Notes: a model not told the origin generated them from the sequence alone. Positions 1-9,071 are shown, counted from the first letter of the stretch. The stretch: 64,000 bases of DNA from Streptomyces tirandamycinicus (GCF_003097515.1 NZ_CP029188.1:1426001-1490000), one strand, 5' to 3'. Program-made: numbers and translations.

Positions 1-75
1 GTCTCTCGCCTGCTCGATCGCGGCAGGCGGATCCCGCGGCTTGACCTGATCACTGCCGGTGGTCGGTCGGGACAC
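1..75 (-). CDS. 5' end of a gene running off the left edge
   Basis: A GTG at 73-75 opens 25 codons (starting MSRPTTGSDQVKPRD) that stay open to base 1. A purine-rich ribosome-binding stretch (AGAAGGG) lies seven bases before the GTG. Most third positions are G or C, as expected here. Too little is present to name a family, and it could be a chance frame. Confidence 0.35.
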   Translation of the reverse strand, partial: MSRPTTGSDQVKPRDPPAAIEQARD

Positions 76-310
76 AGCGCTACCCTTCTCGCCCGGGGCG
101 AGCCGCACACCTCGCCTTCAGGGTAGCAACGGGAAGCGCTGGTCCGGCCTCTGTCTCACGGGGTGGAGGTGCATGGCATTGGTGAGGCTGCCGGCCTCAA
201 CGCGCACCACCGGGTAAGGGCGGATCCCCGGCCCCGCACCCGCACCACCGCGATCCGGCCTCTGTGGCCCCACCTCGCGACCTGCTCATCCGGGCCCGTA
301 GCAGCTCGGC

Positions 311-415
311 GTACCGATCGTGCTCGTCTGGTACGACGTACGCATCCACCTGACGGCCCCACTGAAGGAGTTCATCGCCGCGAACGCCGACTGGCTCACC
401 GCCTTCCAGCTGCCC
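311..415 (+). pseudogene. IS630-type transposase fragment
   Basis: Thirty-five codons read VPIVLVWYDVRIHLTAP and continue through FIAANADWLTAFQLP. This matches the segment of IS630-family DDE transposases that carries the second catalytic aspartate (usually VWDNxRxH...WLxVFxLPxYAPDLNP). The usual DN is YD here, and the reading frame leaves the family just before the YAPDLNP motif. No other part of the transposase or its terminal repeats is visible, so this is an inactive remnant. Confidence 0.6.
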
Positions 416-501
416 TCCTGCGACGTGCGACGCGGCAGCCGCGCTCCTGCCGGTCCTGGAGCTTGGCGACGGCCACGCGTAGACCCGGGCCAACCATCTC
501 C

Positions 502-624
502 TGCCCGGTCACGGTCACCGGCGACGGCGTGTGGGATGGCAAGCCGGTCAGCTGGTCGGCCACTCACGGCAACGCGTGCGAGATGAGCGCCGGCATGGCC
601 AGGAACTCGGGCTTCACGTTCTGA
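502..624 (+). pseudogene. C-terminal remnant of a subtilisin-inhibitor-like (SSI) protein
   Basis: The last forty codons read CPVTVTGDGVWDGKPVSW, then a segment with NACEM, ending in a short Phe-containing tail (GFTF) and a stop. This resembles the C-terminus of Streptomyces subtilisin inhibitors (PVTVTAxGVWxGRxVxY...NxCxM...VFxF). The signal peptide and reactive-site loop are absent; the preceding bases encode nothing similar. The family call is from memory of the conserved tail. Confidence 0.55.
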
Positions 625-662
625 CGGCTCGGCCGGTTGGTTGATCAGTCGGTCGGTCCGGA

Positions 663-1808
663 TCAGTGGAGCCGGGTCACCGCCACGGCAGCCGTCGGGA
701 GTGGCGTCCGGACGGCCTCCGCGCGCCATGCGTCCGCGAGTTCGGCGGGGAAGCGCCGGCCGCTGCGGGTGAGCACGACGCCCGAGGCGAGTTCGAGCTC
801 GTCGCCCGGACGGAAGGGCCGGTTGGTCTCCGGGGGCAGCTGCTCCCACGCCCCCAGCTCACCCCGCTTGCCCGCGCTGCGCATCCGCGTGCCGTAGGTG
901 CTGGTGTCCCGGACCACAACCGATCCACCCTTGACCTGGACCACCACATGCCGACGGCTGACCCGCGCCGCGGTCTCCGCGGTCAGCAGGCCGTGCAGCG
1001 CGATGCCGCCCTCGCCGGGATTGCGCCCGATGCCGGTCTGTGAACCCTCGTCCAGTGTGTAACGGGCCGCGCAGGTACCGTCGATGACGGCCTTCAGCTG
1101 TGCCGCGCCGGGCCTCGGGCCGTCGTCCAGCAGGGGCGTGCCGTGCAGCTCGCAGGTGGGCACGCCACGTCGCATCCGGGGCAGGAGGACCCGCCCGCCA
1201 CTGCGGACGCTGTAGAGCGAGCAGCGGGCTTCCGGGCAACGCCAGGCCCGGGTGACCACGTCGGTCAGCGGCTTCCGGGCAGAGGTCAACAGGCCCTGCT
1301 TCTTGAGGGCCGAGAGCTCCATCTTGCGGGAGATCTCCGCCTGGGTACGGACTCCCATGTCGAGCGGAACCAGCCGGACCGACCCCTTGCGGCCGGGCTC
1401 AGGCTTGAGGAACTGCCAGGTGTTGCCCTGGATCCAGGGGTGATCGGGGCGATGGTCGACGTAGTAGTCGCCGGTGATGACCTGGATGCCGGTCATGCCG
1501 GCGATCTCGAGCACCCGGTCGTCGGCGTCGGCGACCTCCTCGACCAGCCCGGCCGTGACCCAGCGGCGCAGCAGGCGGGCCTCTGCCGGGTCGGTGAAGT
1601 GCTTCTGCCCGCCCAGCAGGCTGCTGTCGGCGATCAGGTAGACGGAGACGCTGGGGTCTCCGGTGAGGCGGACCAGGCCCTGGAGCACCAGGCGGAGACG
1701 GTGCAGCGAGCGGTCACCGGGGCCGCCGATCGATGTCTGGCGCGCGATGTTGGAGAGGTCGACGAGGTAATCGGCCCGGTCCGCCGAAGCCGCCAGATTG
1801 CGCTCCAC
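663..1808 (-). CDS. PIN/NYN-like N-terminal domain fused to an FHA domain
   Basis: 381 residues. The N-terminal third has an acidic nuclease-like core (ADYLVDLSNIARQ near residue 15, then YLIADSSL, VITGDYYVDH), reminiscent of PIN/NYN RNases; catalysis is inferred. A middle segment with paired cysteines (CPEARC, CELHG) may bind metal. The C-terminal part is a forkhead-associated domain (GIGRNPGEGG, VSRRHVVV, STYGTRM), a phosphothreonine reader. The GTG at 1806-1808 was chosen because GGAGGG lies just before it; a TTG at 1853 is the only longer option. It is divergent from a Ser/Thr kinase gene, a natural source of phosphorylated partners. It may be a kinase-responsive RNA-processing or signalling protein; the substrate is unknown. 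Confidence 0.7.
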   Translation of the reverse strand: MERNLAASADRADYLVDLSNIARQTSIGGPGDRSLHRLRLVLQGLVRLTGDPSVSVYLIADSSLLGGQKHFTDPAEARLLRRWVTAGLVEEVADADDRVLEIAGMTGIQVITGDYYVDHRPDHPWIQGNTWQFLKPEPGRKGSVRLVPLDMGVRTQAEISRKMELSALKKQGLLTSARKPLTDVVTRAWRCPEARCSLYSVRSGGRVLLPRMRRGVPTCELHGTPLLDDGPRPGAAQLKAVIDGTCAARYTLDEGSQTGIGRNPGEGGIALHGLLTAETAARVSRRHVVVQVKGGSVVVRDTSTYGTRMRSAGKRGELGAWEQLPPETNRPFRPGDELELASGVVLTRSGRRFPAELADAWRAEAVRTPLPTAAVAVTRLH

Positions 1809-1932
1809 TAACCCTCCGTAGTCAGGGTGCCCATGTGACTGAGTCGCCGTCAAGTCAGCGTGACAATACGCCTGTAGCGGTTTCCCAGGGAATCCATCCG
1901 ACCTTCACGTGATCACTACTAACATTCACCCG

Positions 1933-3606
1933 ATGGCGCGACTGGGGGAGAGTGATCTCATCAACACCACCGACGACATGGCCTACTTGCAGCCGATGCG
2001 CTCCGACGATCCGCGCGAGGTCGCCGGATACCGGTTGCTCGCCAGGATCGGCGAGGGCGGCATGGGGACGGTCTACCTCTCGCGCACGCGGGGCAATCAG
2101 CCCGTCGCCCTGAAGGTGATCCGCCGGGAGTACGCACAGGACGACGAGTTCCGCCGCCGCTTCGCCCAGGAGGCCCGGGCCGCACGGCAGGTGCAGGGGT
2201 ACCACCTGGTGCCGGTGGTGGACCACGACACGACCGGTGTCGAGCCGTGGCTCGCCACCACCTTCATGCCGGCCGTACCGCTCGATGTCGCGCTCGCGAC
2301 GTACGGGCCACTGCCGTTGCCGACGGCCCTTCAGCTCATGGGGTGCGCCGCGGAGGCGCTGCGCGCGGTGCACGCGGCCGGAGTGATCCATCGCGACCTG
2401 AAGCCGAGCAACATCCTGCTCGGGCCGCAGGGGCCGTCGGTGATCGACTTCGGGATCGCGCGGGCGGCGGACGCCACTCAGCTCACCCGCAGTGGCGGGC
2501 TGATCGGAACCCCGCAGTTCATGTCGCCCGAGCACGCCAACGGGCAGCCCCTCGGCCCGTCCACCGACATCTTCTCGCTGGGCTTGGTCGCGGCGGTCGC
2601 GGCGACCGGCCGCCACCCGTACGGCGACGGAGGGGCCATCACACTGGCAACGAAGATCGCCAACACCGAGCTTCGCCCGCCGAGCCTGTCCGGCTACCCG
2701 GAACCGCTGCAGGGCATTCTGGAGCAGTGCCTCTCCGCCGACCCCGCCGCCCGTCCCACCCCGGGCGAGCTGACCGAGATGTGCGAGCGGGTCGGGGGCC
2801 GGAGGTCGCAGGACTTCACCGGCTGGCTGCCGGAGCCGATCGCGGCCGAGATCGCCCGCCGTGAGCAGGCCGCCGAGCACCCACCGGCACCCGCATACGC
2901 GTCTACGGCCACGGGGCTCGGAGCCCCGACGGCACCACCGACCCGGCCACCGCGACACACGACCGCCCCTCCCCCGGCCCCGGCTCCCGCCCCGGTGCGG
3001 CGGCGGACCGGACTGACCGCTGTCGCCGTCCTCATGGCCGTGGCCGTGACGGCGGGGGTCACCTGGTCACTCACCCGCCCCGACGGGAAGGGCACCGACG
3101 GGGCCAAGGGAGGAGCCACGGCGAGCAGCCCGGCACCGGGCACGTCGAAGTCCGCCGGCGGAAAAACGGGCGGCAAGGCCACGTACACGGCGGTCTTCGA
3201 GAAGAAGCCGTTCACGCTCCGGGCACCGCAAGACTTCGCCTACACCCACGTCGACCTGGACGCCCCGAAGGCCGACCCGAAGACCGACTGGCAGGGTTCC
3301 TCCGAGATCGCACCGGGAAGCGAGCTGAAGTACTCGCACTGGAGCGGCGTCTCCGAGCTGAAGTTCGTGACCACGACGGGCAAGAGCACCGGCGCCACCC
3401 CGGAGGACTGCAAGTCCGCGACCGAGACCAACGCCCTTGCGACCGAGATCCAGGGCGAGGCGCTCACGACGGAGCTCACCAAGGGCACCGTCCTGTGCAC
3501 CGTCACCTCGGACGGCAAGCTGGCCATGCTGAAGATCACCGATGTGGTGCCCCACGAGGTCAGGCCCGACTACGTCGCCGAGCTGACGCTCTGGACGATC
3601 TCCTAG
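1933..3606 (+). CDS. Membrane-anchored Ser/Thr protein kinase (PknB type)
   Basis: 557 residues from the ATG at 1933. No start has a convincing ribosome-binding site; ATGs at 1978 and 1996 and a GTG at 1909 are alternatives. The kinase domain is complete: IGEGGMGTV loop near residue 39, ATP-binding lysine in VALKVI, catalytic HRDLKPSN near 152, DFG in VIDFGIA, and MSPEH. A Pro/Ala-rich linker leads to one membrane helix (LTAVAVLMAVAVTAGVTW) near residue 360, followed by about 180 residues predicted outside the cell. Those extracellular residues carry no PASTA repeats I recognise, so the signal sensed is unknown. It is divergent from the FHA gene, a likely phosphorylation partner. Confidence 0.88.
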   Translation: MARLGESDLINTTDDMAYLQPMRSDDPREVAGYRLLARIGEGGMGTVYLSRTRGNQPVALKVIRREYAQDDEFRRRFAQEARAARQVQGYHLVPVVDHDTTGVEPWLATTFMPAVPLDVALATYGPLPLPTALQLMGCAAEALRAVHAAGVIHRDLKPSNILLGPQGPSVIDFGIARAADATQLTRSGGLIGTPQFMSPEHANGQPLGPSTDIFSLGLVAAVAATGRHPYGDGGAITLATKIANTELRPPSLSGYPEPLQGILEQCLSADPAARPTPGELTEMCERVGGRRSQDFTGWLPEPIAAEIARREQAAEHPPAPAYASTATGLGAPTAPPTRPPRHTTAPPPAPAPAPVRRRTGLTAVAVLMAVAVTAGVTWSLTRPDGKGTDGAKGGATASSPAPGTSKSAGGKTGGKATYTAVFEKKPFTLRAPQDFAYTHVDLDAPKADPKTDWQGSSEIAPGSELKYSHWSGVSELKFVTTTGKSTGATPEDCKSATETNALATEIQGEALTTELTKGTVLCTVTSDGKLAMLKITDVVPHEVRPDYVAELTLWTIS

Positions 3607-3933
3607 TACGCCACCCCGACGTCGCTCGGCGCATCAAGGTCCAACTGGCCGCTCCCGGCGACTTCCTGGACACGGGTGCGGTGTGCGGGAGGGGGCCTGT
3701 GGCGGATGCCGGCGGGTGGCCGCGGTGCGACAGGGGTCGGCCCATCAGGCCGCCCAGGATGTCCTGCGCCGCTACCGGCTCGGTGACGGAGCCGGGACGG
3801 TCCCCTCTGCGGATCTTGCGTATCGAAGGTACGTGATCTTACGGATGTCCCACGAGCCGGTTCCTGACAGCGTTGGCGTCAGCGGCCTCGGACGTATCAG
3901 ACGTGGCCACCGGTCTGGAAAGAGGATCACTTC
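3607..3933 (+). other. Intergenic stretch without a clear gene
   Basis: It lies between the kinase and a lipoprotein gene. A short frame just after the kinase (RHPDVARRIKVQLAAPGD) looks protein-like but has no start and no family I know, so it may be a remnant. The last 40 bases hold the lipoprotein ribosome-binding site (AAAGAGG). I see no terminator hairpin. Confidence 0.4.
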
Positions 3934-4647
3934 ATGTCAACGCGCGATCGCCTTCTTGCTGGTTTCGGGGCAGCCGCCCTCGCGCTGGCCCTCGGCGCAT
4001 GCGGTTCGGGGGCGGACACGGAGGACAGCGCCAAGGGCTCGTCGGCCGCGGCGGGAGCCACGGGCGACTCCGCGTCACAGGACTCAGAGAACTGTCCCGA
4101 CAAGCACTCGGCAACGGTCGAGGACACCGAGTTCGGCGGTACGGCGGAGATCGAACTCTGTGCGCTTCCCGAGATCCACAAGACGGCTGTGGAGGCCGAC
4201 TGGACACCCGTCCACGAAGGACCGACCGAGGCCACCCCGATCATGAACATCATGCCGGTCGTCTGCGACGGCGATGACGACGCCAGTTGCAAGGAGATCA
4301 AGGTCGGCGCGAACGACACCTGCGGAGGCACGCCACTCAAGCCGAACTGCCACCCGCTGCGCGGCGACAAGGTGTCCGTGGTGTGCTCCGGCAAGGACAG
4401 GGCGGGAAATCCGATCCGCTGGTACGGCGTGCTACTCGACAGCAAGAGGGTGGTGGCCGAGGGAACGAGCCATGGCACCGGCCTCGCCGGTGACTTCACC
4501 GACAAGGGTGACAAGCCCATCGGCTACATCGCCGAGAAGGATCTGGCCAAGGTCTCGGCCGACCTGCCCGCCTGCGACGGCACCGTGCTGCACGGCAACG
4601 GAGCGCGTGCGCGAGCCCTGATGGAGGGCCTGCCCCTCGAAGACTGA
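3934..4647 (+). CDS. Secreted lipoprotein of unknown function
   Basis: 237 residues. The N-terminus is a lipoprotein signal: charged MSTRDR, hydrophobic core, then lipobox ALGACGSG with the lipidated Cys near residue 23. A Ser/Gly/Asp-rich spacer follows, as in surface-tethered proteins. The mature part has several cysteines that could form disulfides (ENCPDK, LCALPE, VVCDGD, SCKEI, DTCGG). Towards the end it holds an SH3b-like stretch (VSVVCSGKD, RWYGVLL, GYIAEKDL). GAGG sits eight bases before the ATG. Its position after the kinase suggests an envelope role, which is inference. Confidence 0.75.
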   Translation: MSTRDRLLAGFGAAALALALGACGSGADTEDSAKGSSAAAGATGDSASQDSENCPDKHSATVEDTEFGGTAEIELCALPEIHKTAVEADWTPVHEGPTEATPIMNIMPVVCDGDDDASCKEIKVGANDTCGGTPLKPNCHPLRGDKVSVVCSGKDRAGNPIRWYGVLLDSKRVVAEGTSHGTGLAGDFTDKGDKPIGYIAEKDLAKVSADLPACDGTVLHGNGARARALMEGLPLED

Positions 4648-4724
4648 CCGCCCGGCAGTCTCGCAACTCCGCCCTGACACGGATACGTCCGTGCCCCGTC
4701 CGCCGCACACCGCCGGGGGTTCAC

Positions 4725-4892
4725 ATGCGCACGCGTACAGTCGCCGTCTCCGTTTCCTGCGCCCTGACCGCAGCCACGTTCGCGGCTCCGCCCGCCCACG
4801 CCGCGGCCACCGCCGGTGACCTCACGGTCGACAGCGTCGCCGTCAACGGCGGCAAGCCCGTGGTGGTCGGCACCGGGGTCGTGAAGGTCGGC
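4725..4892 (+). pseudogene. Truncated secreted protein (signal peptide plus about 30 residues)
   Basis: The start MRTRTVAVSVSCALTAATFA and an Ala-His-Ala cleavage region form a normal Sec signal peptide. The mature segment AGDLTVDSVAVNGGKPVVVG resembles the start of small secreted streptomycete proteins (a DUF5707-like beginning, from memory). After about VVKVG the frame runs antisense into the LAL regulator gene and loses protein character. The 3' part appears to have been lost at a junction near 4893, exactly where the opposite gene ends. Confidence 0.6.
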
Positions 4893-7736
4893 TCACCCGC
4901 TGAACGGGCGCCCGGGCGCCCGTCCCGCCATCAGACCGACCAGCGCGGCCCGCGACGAGACCCCCGTCTTGCGGTAGATCCGGGAGATGTGGGTCTCGAC
5001 CGTGCGGCGGCTCAGGCAGAGCCGGTCGGCTATCGCCGGGCTGGTGAGGCCCTCGGCGACGAGGTCGGCGATCTCCCGTTCGCGGGCGGTGAGTTCGGCG
5101 AGCCGCCGCTCGGGGGCGTCGGTGGCTTCGGCCACCGCGGGGCGGACCAGCTCGGCCAGGCCGGTCAGCATCCGGCAGTCCCCGGCTGCGGCGATCCGCT
5201 GGGCCCGGCGCCAGGCGTCCTGCCCGCGCCGCGGACCGTCCGGGTCCGCCGCCGGCAGGGGGGCGCCGAGGAGCAGGGAGTACGCCTCCCAGAACGCGGC
5301 CCCGCAGCGGGCGCTCTCCTCGGCCGCCTGGGCGAACAGGTCCGCCGCCGCTCGGCTGTCACCGAGGCTGAGGTGCACGTGCGCCATACTGCGCATGGCG
5401 GAGGCGCGTTGCACGGGCAGGTCGAGCCGCTCGGCCTCGTCCCGGGCCCGCCGGGCCCACTCCCCGACCGCCTCCGTGTCGCCGTCGGCGACGGCAGCGG
5501 TCACCAGGATCTCCAGGAACAGCGGGCGCATGGAGGGCTGCAGCCTCCGCAGGCCGGGACCGCCGGCCCGCAGGACCGCGTCCCGTGCCCGGGCCGGGTC
5601 GCCGGCGATGAGCGCCGCATGGCCGAGCATGCACCAGGCTATGGAGGCCCACCAGTTGACGCCCACGCCCGCCGCGGCCACCGCTTCCTCGGCCGTGGCG
5701 AGGGGCAGCGGATCACCGGGCGGGCAAGCGTCTATGAGGGCATTGGCCTTGGTGGCGAGGACGAAGGCGAGCAGTTCGTCGCTGCCTATGCCCCGGGCGA
5801 CGTCCTCGGCCTCGTCCGCCAGTTCCACCGCGGAGGCGAGCCGGCAGGTCTGGATCCGTACGTGCGCCTTGCACAGCAGCAAGTGGGGCAGGAGATAGAG
5901 CTGGCCGGTACGGCGTGCGATGGCCAGACCGCGGTCGGCGTGCCGCTCGGCGTCGGCGAAGCGGTCCAGGAACGCCTCGGCCCAGCCAAGCCGGGCCAGC
6001 GGTTCGCACAGGCTGTTGAGGTCGCCGTCCGGCAGCGAGTCCACCAATGCCGCCGCCTGCCGGGCGAGGCTGTCGGCCGCGGCCGTCTCCCCCTCGTACG
6101 CCTCCCCCAGCGCGGCGACGGCCAGCGCGCCCGCCACGCCCGTCTCGTCCCCGAGGGAGCGGGCCACCTCCAGGGTGCGCGCAACCTCGGAGCGCACGGT
6201 CGAGTACGACGTGTCGTGCGGGGCGGAGGACCCCAGTTCGATGCCCAGGGCGACATGGTCGGCCGGCGAGGGGGGCGGATCGCTGTGCAGTTCGCGGCGG
6301 AGCAGGGCCACCGCCTCCGAATAGCGCCCCAGGTGACGCTCCATGACCGCGCACAGCACGACGGCGGACGCCCGCGACCCCGTCCCGTCGCCCGGGTCGG
6401 GCATGGCGATCACCTGGTGCAACAGGTCGCGACTTCGATCGAGCTTCCCGCAGGCGCCCAGCGCCCGGGCTAGCCGCAACATCAACTTGCGGCGCCGGGC
6501 GGCGTGTTCCGGTGTGTGCGGAAGACGCCGGAGCACTACCTCCAGCCAGTGCGCGCAGCTCGCGGGCGCCGTGTGGGCGGCCTGCTCGGCCGCCTCGGTC
6601 AGCACGGCCGCCGTCTGCGGGTCCCAGCCGGACAGCGACCGCTCGGCGTGGTGCGCCCGCTCGGCCAGCGGGGCGCCGACCCGGGCGAGTTCGGCGGCGG
6701 CAAGCCGGTGGGTCTCCGTGCGCAGCCAGGGGTCGGTGCCGTCGTGGACGAGGCTGCGCAGCACGGGGTGCCGCAGCGCGATCCGCCCGTGCTGGCCGGT
6801 GCGCAGCAGGTCGCGGCGGGTCAGCTCCGCCAGGTCGGCGGCCAGGTCGGCCTGCTCGCGGCCGGTCACCGGACCGAGCAGGGCGGGCGTGGCGTGGTCG
6901 CCCAGCACGGCCGCCACGTCGACGAGCCGACGCTGCGCGGGCGTCAGCGGCGTCAGCTCGTCGAGCAGCACCGCGCCGAGCCCGGTCGTGGACAGCCGGC
7001 TGACCGACGCACCCTCGCGGTGCGCCTGGAGCAGGGCCAGGAGATACAGCGGGTTGCCCTGGCTGGCCGCGAAGAGCCGTACGACCGCGTCGCGGGCCAG
7101 GCCGGGGGTGACCAACTCGACGCACTCCCGCTCGCCGAGCGGCCCGAGGACCATCCGCCGTACCGCACCGGTGCCGGCGCCGCGGGTGAGGGTCGCGGCG
7201 AGCGGGGCGGGGCTCTGCCGGTCGCGGCGAGCGACGACCAGCAGGACGCGGGCGCGCACCGGATGCCGTACGAGATGGTCGAGGAGTTCCAGGGACGCGG
7301 CGTCCGCCCAGTGCATGTCGTCAACCACCACGACCAGCGGGGACGCGGCGGCGTGGGTCAGCAGGGCGGCGGTGGCCCGGTGCAGGCCGAAGCGGTCCGC
7401 GCGGCGCGGGGTGCCGCTGATCACCGGTGCGACCTCGGCGGCGGCCGGAAAGGACTCCACCACCTCGGGGTCGAGGTCGGCGAAGGCGTCGGTGAACGGC
7501 TGGAACGGGATGTGGCGTTCGTACTCCGTCGCCCGGCCGCGCAGCACCGCCGCCCCGCTCCGCGCCGCACGCAGGCACAGCTCGTGGACCAGCCGGCTCT
7601 TGCCGATGCCCGCCTCGCCGCTGACGTCCAGCACCGCCGTGCGGCCGCCCGTGTCCCCCACCAGGTCCGCCAACAGCCGGTCGAGCCGCCCGAGTTCCGC
7701 CTCTCTGCCGATCAGCGGTATCTGTTCCGTCTTCAT
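4893..7736 (-). CDS. LAL-type LuxR family transcriptional regulator
   Basis: 947 residues. The N-terminal AAA-like ATPase has Walker A GEAGIGKSRL near residue 45 and Walker B LVVVVDDMHWAD. A long helical, TPR-like middle follows. The C-terminal 65 residues are a LuxR-type helix-turn-helix (LTAREREIADLVAEG, IADRLCLSRRTVETHISRIY). This is the standard plan of large ATP-binding LuxR regulators. The start at 7736 (MKTEQIPLIGRE) fits the family; an upstream in-frame ATG would add a Cys/Gly-rich extension. It is divergent from a WD40 gene, with a perfect inverted repeat between them that may be its operator. No adjacent biosynthetic cluster identifies its target. Its 3' end abuts a truncated gene. 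Confidence 0.92.
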   Translation of the reverse strand: MKTEQIPLIGREAELGRLDRLLADLVGDTGGRTAVLDVSGEAGIGKSRLVHELCLRAARSGAAVLRGRATEYERHIPFQPFTDAFADLDPEVVESFPAAAEVAPVISGTPRRADRFGLHRATAALLTHAAASPLVVVVDDMHWADAASLELLDHLVRHPVRARVLLVVARRDRQSPAPLAATLTRGAGTGAVRRMVLGPLGERECVELVTPGLARDAVVRLFAASQGNPLYLLALLQAHREGASVSRLSTTGLGAVLLDELTPLTPAQRRLVDVAAVLGDHATPALLGPVTGREQADLAADLAELTRRDLLRTGQHGRIALRHPVLRSLVHDGTDPWLRTETHRLAAAELARVGAPLAERAHHAERSLSGWDPQTAAVLTEAAEQAAHTAPASCAHWLEVVLRRLPHTPEHAARRRKLMLRLARALGACGKLDRSRDLLHQVIAMPDPGDGTGSRASAVVLCAVMERHLGRYSEAVALLRRELHSDPPPSPADHVALGIELGSSAPHDTSYSTVRSEVARTLEVARSLGDETGVAGALAVAALGEAYEGETAAADSLARQAAALVDSLPDGDLNSLCEPLARLGWAEAFLDRFADAERHADRGLAIARRTGQLYLLPHLLLCKAHVRIQTCRLASAVELADEAEDVARGIGSDELLAFVLATKANALIDACPPGDPLPLATAEEAVAAAGVGVNWWASIAWCMLGHAALIAGDPARARDAVLRAGGPGLRRLQPSMRPLFLEILVTAAVADGDTEAVGEWARRARDEAERLDLPVQRASAMRSMAHVHLSLGDSRAAADLFAQAAEESARCGAAFWEAYSLLLGAPLPAADPDGPRRGQDAWRRAQRIAAAGDCRMLTGLAELVRPAVAEATDAPERRLAELTAREREIADLVAEGLTSPAIADRLCLSRRTVETHISRIYRKTGVSSRAALVGLMAGRAPGRPFSG

Positions 7737-7918
7737 GCCCTCATGCCCCCCGCAACAGGTGGTGCCCCCGCACATCCTGTAGTACGCCACCGACAACCTG
7801 CGAAGTTCGGGTCCACGATCTCACGCCCCGCCGCTGACGAGCCGCCGTACCCGCGGGGATGGCCCCGGTTGCCGCGGGCAGGACAACGCTCGTCCGGCGG
7901 GAGTGACGAGTGCGGAGA

Positions 7919-7939
7919 TTACGTAGCCGATCTACGTAA
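7919..7939. promoter_or_regulatory. Perfect inverted repeat between LAL regulator and WD40 gene
   Basis: Arms TTACGTAG and CTACGTAA, eight bases each, flank a 5-base centre (CCGAT). The site lies in the shared divergent promoter region, 183 bases from the regulator start and 103 bases from the WD40 start. Its symmetry suits a dimeric helix-turn-helix protein. Assignment to the neighbouring LuxR-type regulator is inference. Confidence 0.6.
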
Positions 7940-8042
7940 CACCACGGTCCTCATGGTCCGTTGCGCCCGAGAGGATCAAGTCCCAGGCGAATACGGCCGT
8001 TGCGGTGCCCGGAAGGCGCCGGGCACTCCAATTGGAGGGCAG

Positions 8043-9071
8043 ATGCTGATCGTCGGTGTGATGGCGGGGATCGTCCTGCCGATCGTCGTGTGGGTGGTCC
8101 GGCGACGGACGGGGGGCAGGTTCCGGTACCGGCCGATGTTCGAGGCGGCCTGCGAGGTCACGGTCGGCGGCCGGAGACTCGTGGCGTACTCCGGGCACCG
8201 CAAGGAGATCCGGCTCGGCGATCCGGCCGCCCGCGAGGACGTGGCCGTCCTTGTGAACTCGCGCACCTGGGTCCGTGCCCTGTGCGAGGTCCGCGTGGAC
8301 GGTACGCCCCTGCTGGCGTCCGGTGGCCGGGACGGGGTCGTGCGACTCTGGAACCTGGAGGACCGCGGCGAGCTGGTGGCCTCCTTCACCGGTCACCGCG
8401 GCTGGGTGTTCGCGCTGTGCACCGTGCGGGTCTCCGGACGTGAACTGCTGGCCTCGGCAGGCCGTGACCACACCGTACGCCTGTGGGACCCGAGTGACGG
8501 CCGGCTGGTGCGCGCGATCGACACCGGTCGCGGCAGGGGGTGGATCTTCGCCCTGTGCCAGGTACGGACGGGCGGCCGGACGCTCATCGCGGCCGGACAC
8601 GGCAACGGCACGGTGCTCGTGTGGAACCCCGAGTCCACGCAGGCGGACCTGGAGTTGACCGCGCACAAGGGGGTCGTGTGGACCCTGTGCGAGGTCTCCG
8701 ACAGCGACCACACACTGCTCGCCACCGCCGGCCGGGACGGGGTGGTGCGGCTGTGGGATCTGGAGGCGCCCCAGGAGGCACGGGCGCTCACGGCCGGCGC
8801 CGGGCCCGTGTACGCCCTGTGCCAGGCGGACGCCGGGGACCGCACGGTCCTCGTCGCCGGCGGGGACGGCCCGGGCACCGCGGTCTGGGACCCCTTCACG
8901 GGCGAGCGCGTCGGCGACCTGGGCATGGACCTCGCCGGCCTGATCAGCGGCCACGGCTGGGTGCGCGCCGTGTGCCAGGTCCGGCCACCCGAGGGCCCGC
9001 CGCTGCTCGTCACCGTGGGGTACGACGACGGGGCGCGGGTGTGGGACGTGGCCAAGGAGACCGGTACGTGA
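8043..9071 (+). CDS. Membrane-anchored WD40-repeat protein
   Basis: 342 residues. A single N-terminal membrane helix (MLIVGVMAGIVLPIVVWVV) is followed by basic residues, so the repeats should face the cytoplasm. At least six WD-type blades can be read, each with an unusual repeated core of the form W-V-x-A-L-C-x-V followed by LLASGGRDG and VRLWNLE or VRLWDPS. The ALC cores recur at roughly 45-50-residue intervals. The ATG is preceded by GGAGGG. It is divergent from the LAL regulator across the 7919 inverted repeat. WD40 propellers are scaffolds; no catalytic residues are expected and the partner is unknown. Confidence 0.82.
   Translation: MLIVGVMAGIVLPIVVWVVRRRTGGRFRYRPMFEAACEVTVGGRRLVAYSGHRKEIRLGDPAAREDVAVLVNSRTWVRALCEVRVDGTPLLASGGRDGVVRLWNLEDRGELVASFTGHRGWVFALCTVRVSGRELLASAGRDHTVRLWDPSDGRLVRAIDTGRGRGWIFALCQVRTGGRTLIAAGHGNGTVLVWNPESTQADLELTAHKGVVWTLCEVSDSDHTLLATAGRDGVVRLWDLEAPQEARALTAGAGPVYALCQADAGDRTVLVAGGDGPGTAVWDPFTGERVGDLGMDLAGLISGHGWVRAVCQVRPPEGPPLLVTVGYDDGARVWDVAKETGT

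Larger units (their letters stand above)
76..662. other. Gene-poor debris region
   Basis: No intact gene is recognisable. The stretch holds two protein remnants listed separately: an IS630 transposase piece and the tail of a subtilisin-inhibitor-like protein. I see nothing else in 76-310 or 416-501; the longer frames here lack sensible third-position GC or family motifs. Confidence 0.6.
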
